A stretch of 5,638 nt of DNA from Oceanospirillaceae bacterium (GTDB lineage: Bacteria; Pseudomonadota; Gammaproteobacteria; Pseudomonadales; Balneatricaceae). The stretch covers positions 1-5,638 of the forward strand of contig DPHD01000043.1 of the NCBI GenBank assembly GCA_003523085.1. The letters run 5' to 3'. The translations under genes were made by a program, and so were the position numbers. The notes beneath the pieces were generated by a model. The model ran no database searches. It saw nothing but the letters and a program-made list of their open reading frames with translations, and had not been told where the DNA came from. Shown here piece after piece: positions 5,338 through 5,638 of this stretch; within the stretch, counting starts at the first letter, position 1; every line of letters starts with the position of its first letter.

Positions 5338-5638
5338 CCACTGCAGCCAATGCTGGCCCCCTTGCAGGCTACCGTGTTATTGAACTTGGCCAACTGCTAG
5401 CGGGCCCGTTTGCGGGCTGCATGCTGGGTTATTTTGGCGCCGAAGTGATTAAAATTGAATCACCAAACGGCGGCGACCCTATACGTAACTGGCGCGAAGT
5501 GCGTGATGGCACTTCACTTTGGTGGCACTCACTGGCCCGTAACAAAAAATCAGTCACCATCGATTTAAAAACCCAAGCCGGTATTGATTTAGTCAAGCAA
5601 CTCATTGATGGCGCGGATATTGTGATTGAGAACTTTCG
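5334..5638 (+). CDS. Class III CoA-transferase (CaiB/BaiF family), N-terminal part
   Basis: Family III CoA-transferases move CoA between carboxylic acids through an aspartyl-CoA thioester and act in the cytoplasm. From the ATG at 5334 there are 101 complete codons to the window edge, beginning MTTAANAGPLAGYRVIELGQ. The family signature is clear: GYRVIELGQLLAGPFAG at residues 12-28, then LGYFGAEVIKIESP (31-44), GGDPIRNW (46-53), SLARNKKSVTIDLK (66-79) and DGADIVIENF (92-101). Members are usually about 400 residues, so three quarters of the protein, including the catalytic Asp near residue 170, is outside the window. The substrate cannot be assigned; carnitine, oxalate, succinate/malate and glutarate transferases share these N-terminal motifs. 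The ATGA overlap with fldB indicates coupled expression, which is not a pairing I recognise. Confidence 0.9.
   Translation, partial: MTTAANAGPLAGYRVIELGQLLAGPFAGCMLGYFGAEVIKIESPNGGDPIRNWREVRDGTSLWWHSLARNKKSVTIDLKTQAGIDLVKQLIDGADIVIENF

Overview
The window looks like chromosomal DNA of a gammaproteobacterium, most likely a marine one related to Alteromonadales. This is inferred from a FldB-type long-chain flavodoxin, an E. coli-like CobA/BtuR adenosyltransferase, a mid-range base composition and frequent TTA/CAA codons. No database search was possible, so the placement is tentative. No rRNA, tRNA, CRISPR array or mobile element was seen.

Region 1 (1-2580, minus strand) is a cobalamin nucleotide-loop assembly operon. 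In transcription order it holds cobU, cobT, cobC (alpha-ribazole phosphatase) and the first 101 codons of cobS, which runs off the left edge. Junctions are tight: 19 bp between cobU and cobT, 0-3 bp between cobT and cobC, and a TAATG overlap between cobC and cobS. Region 2 (2581-2707) is the divergent control region, with a perfect 11-bp inverted repeat (2596-2619). Region 3 (2708-3313, plus) is cobO/btuR, the ATP:corrinoid adenosyltransferase. Together the five genes can adenosylate an incoming corrinoid (CobO), activate it to AdoCbi-GDP (CobU), make alpha-ribazole phosphate (CobT), join the two (CobS) and dephosphorylate (CobC). No corrin-ring gene is visible, so the locus fits cobinamide salvage or the last steps of synthesis.

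Region 4 (3353-4656, plus) is an ECF sigma factor and, overlapping it by 22 nt, a single-pass membrane anti-sigma factor of the RskA type. The sigma gene follows cobO closely and in the same frame, and its best ribosome-binding site points at an ATC codon rather than at the first canonical start. The target regulon is not visible.

Region 5 (4657-4821) is a 165-bp gap with a strong hairpin. Its T-run lies on the minus-strand side, so it would stop leftward transcription although both flanking genes point right. A minus-strand promoter-like pair lies just upstream of it, which raises the possibility of a short RNA.

Region 6 (4822-5638, plus) is fldB, translationally coupled by an ATGA overlap to the start of a class III (CaiB/BaiF) CoA-transferase cut by the right edge.

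Most of the window is conventional. The features that deserve a second look are the sigma start, the divergent palindrome, the leftward terminator with a possible RNA, the Asp at a catalytic-Glu position of CobT, and the flavodoxin/CoA-transferase coupling.
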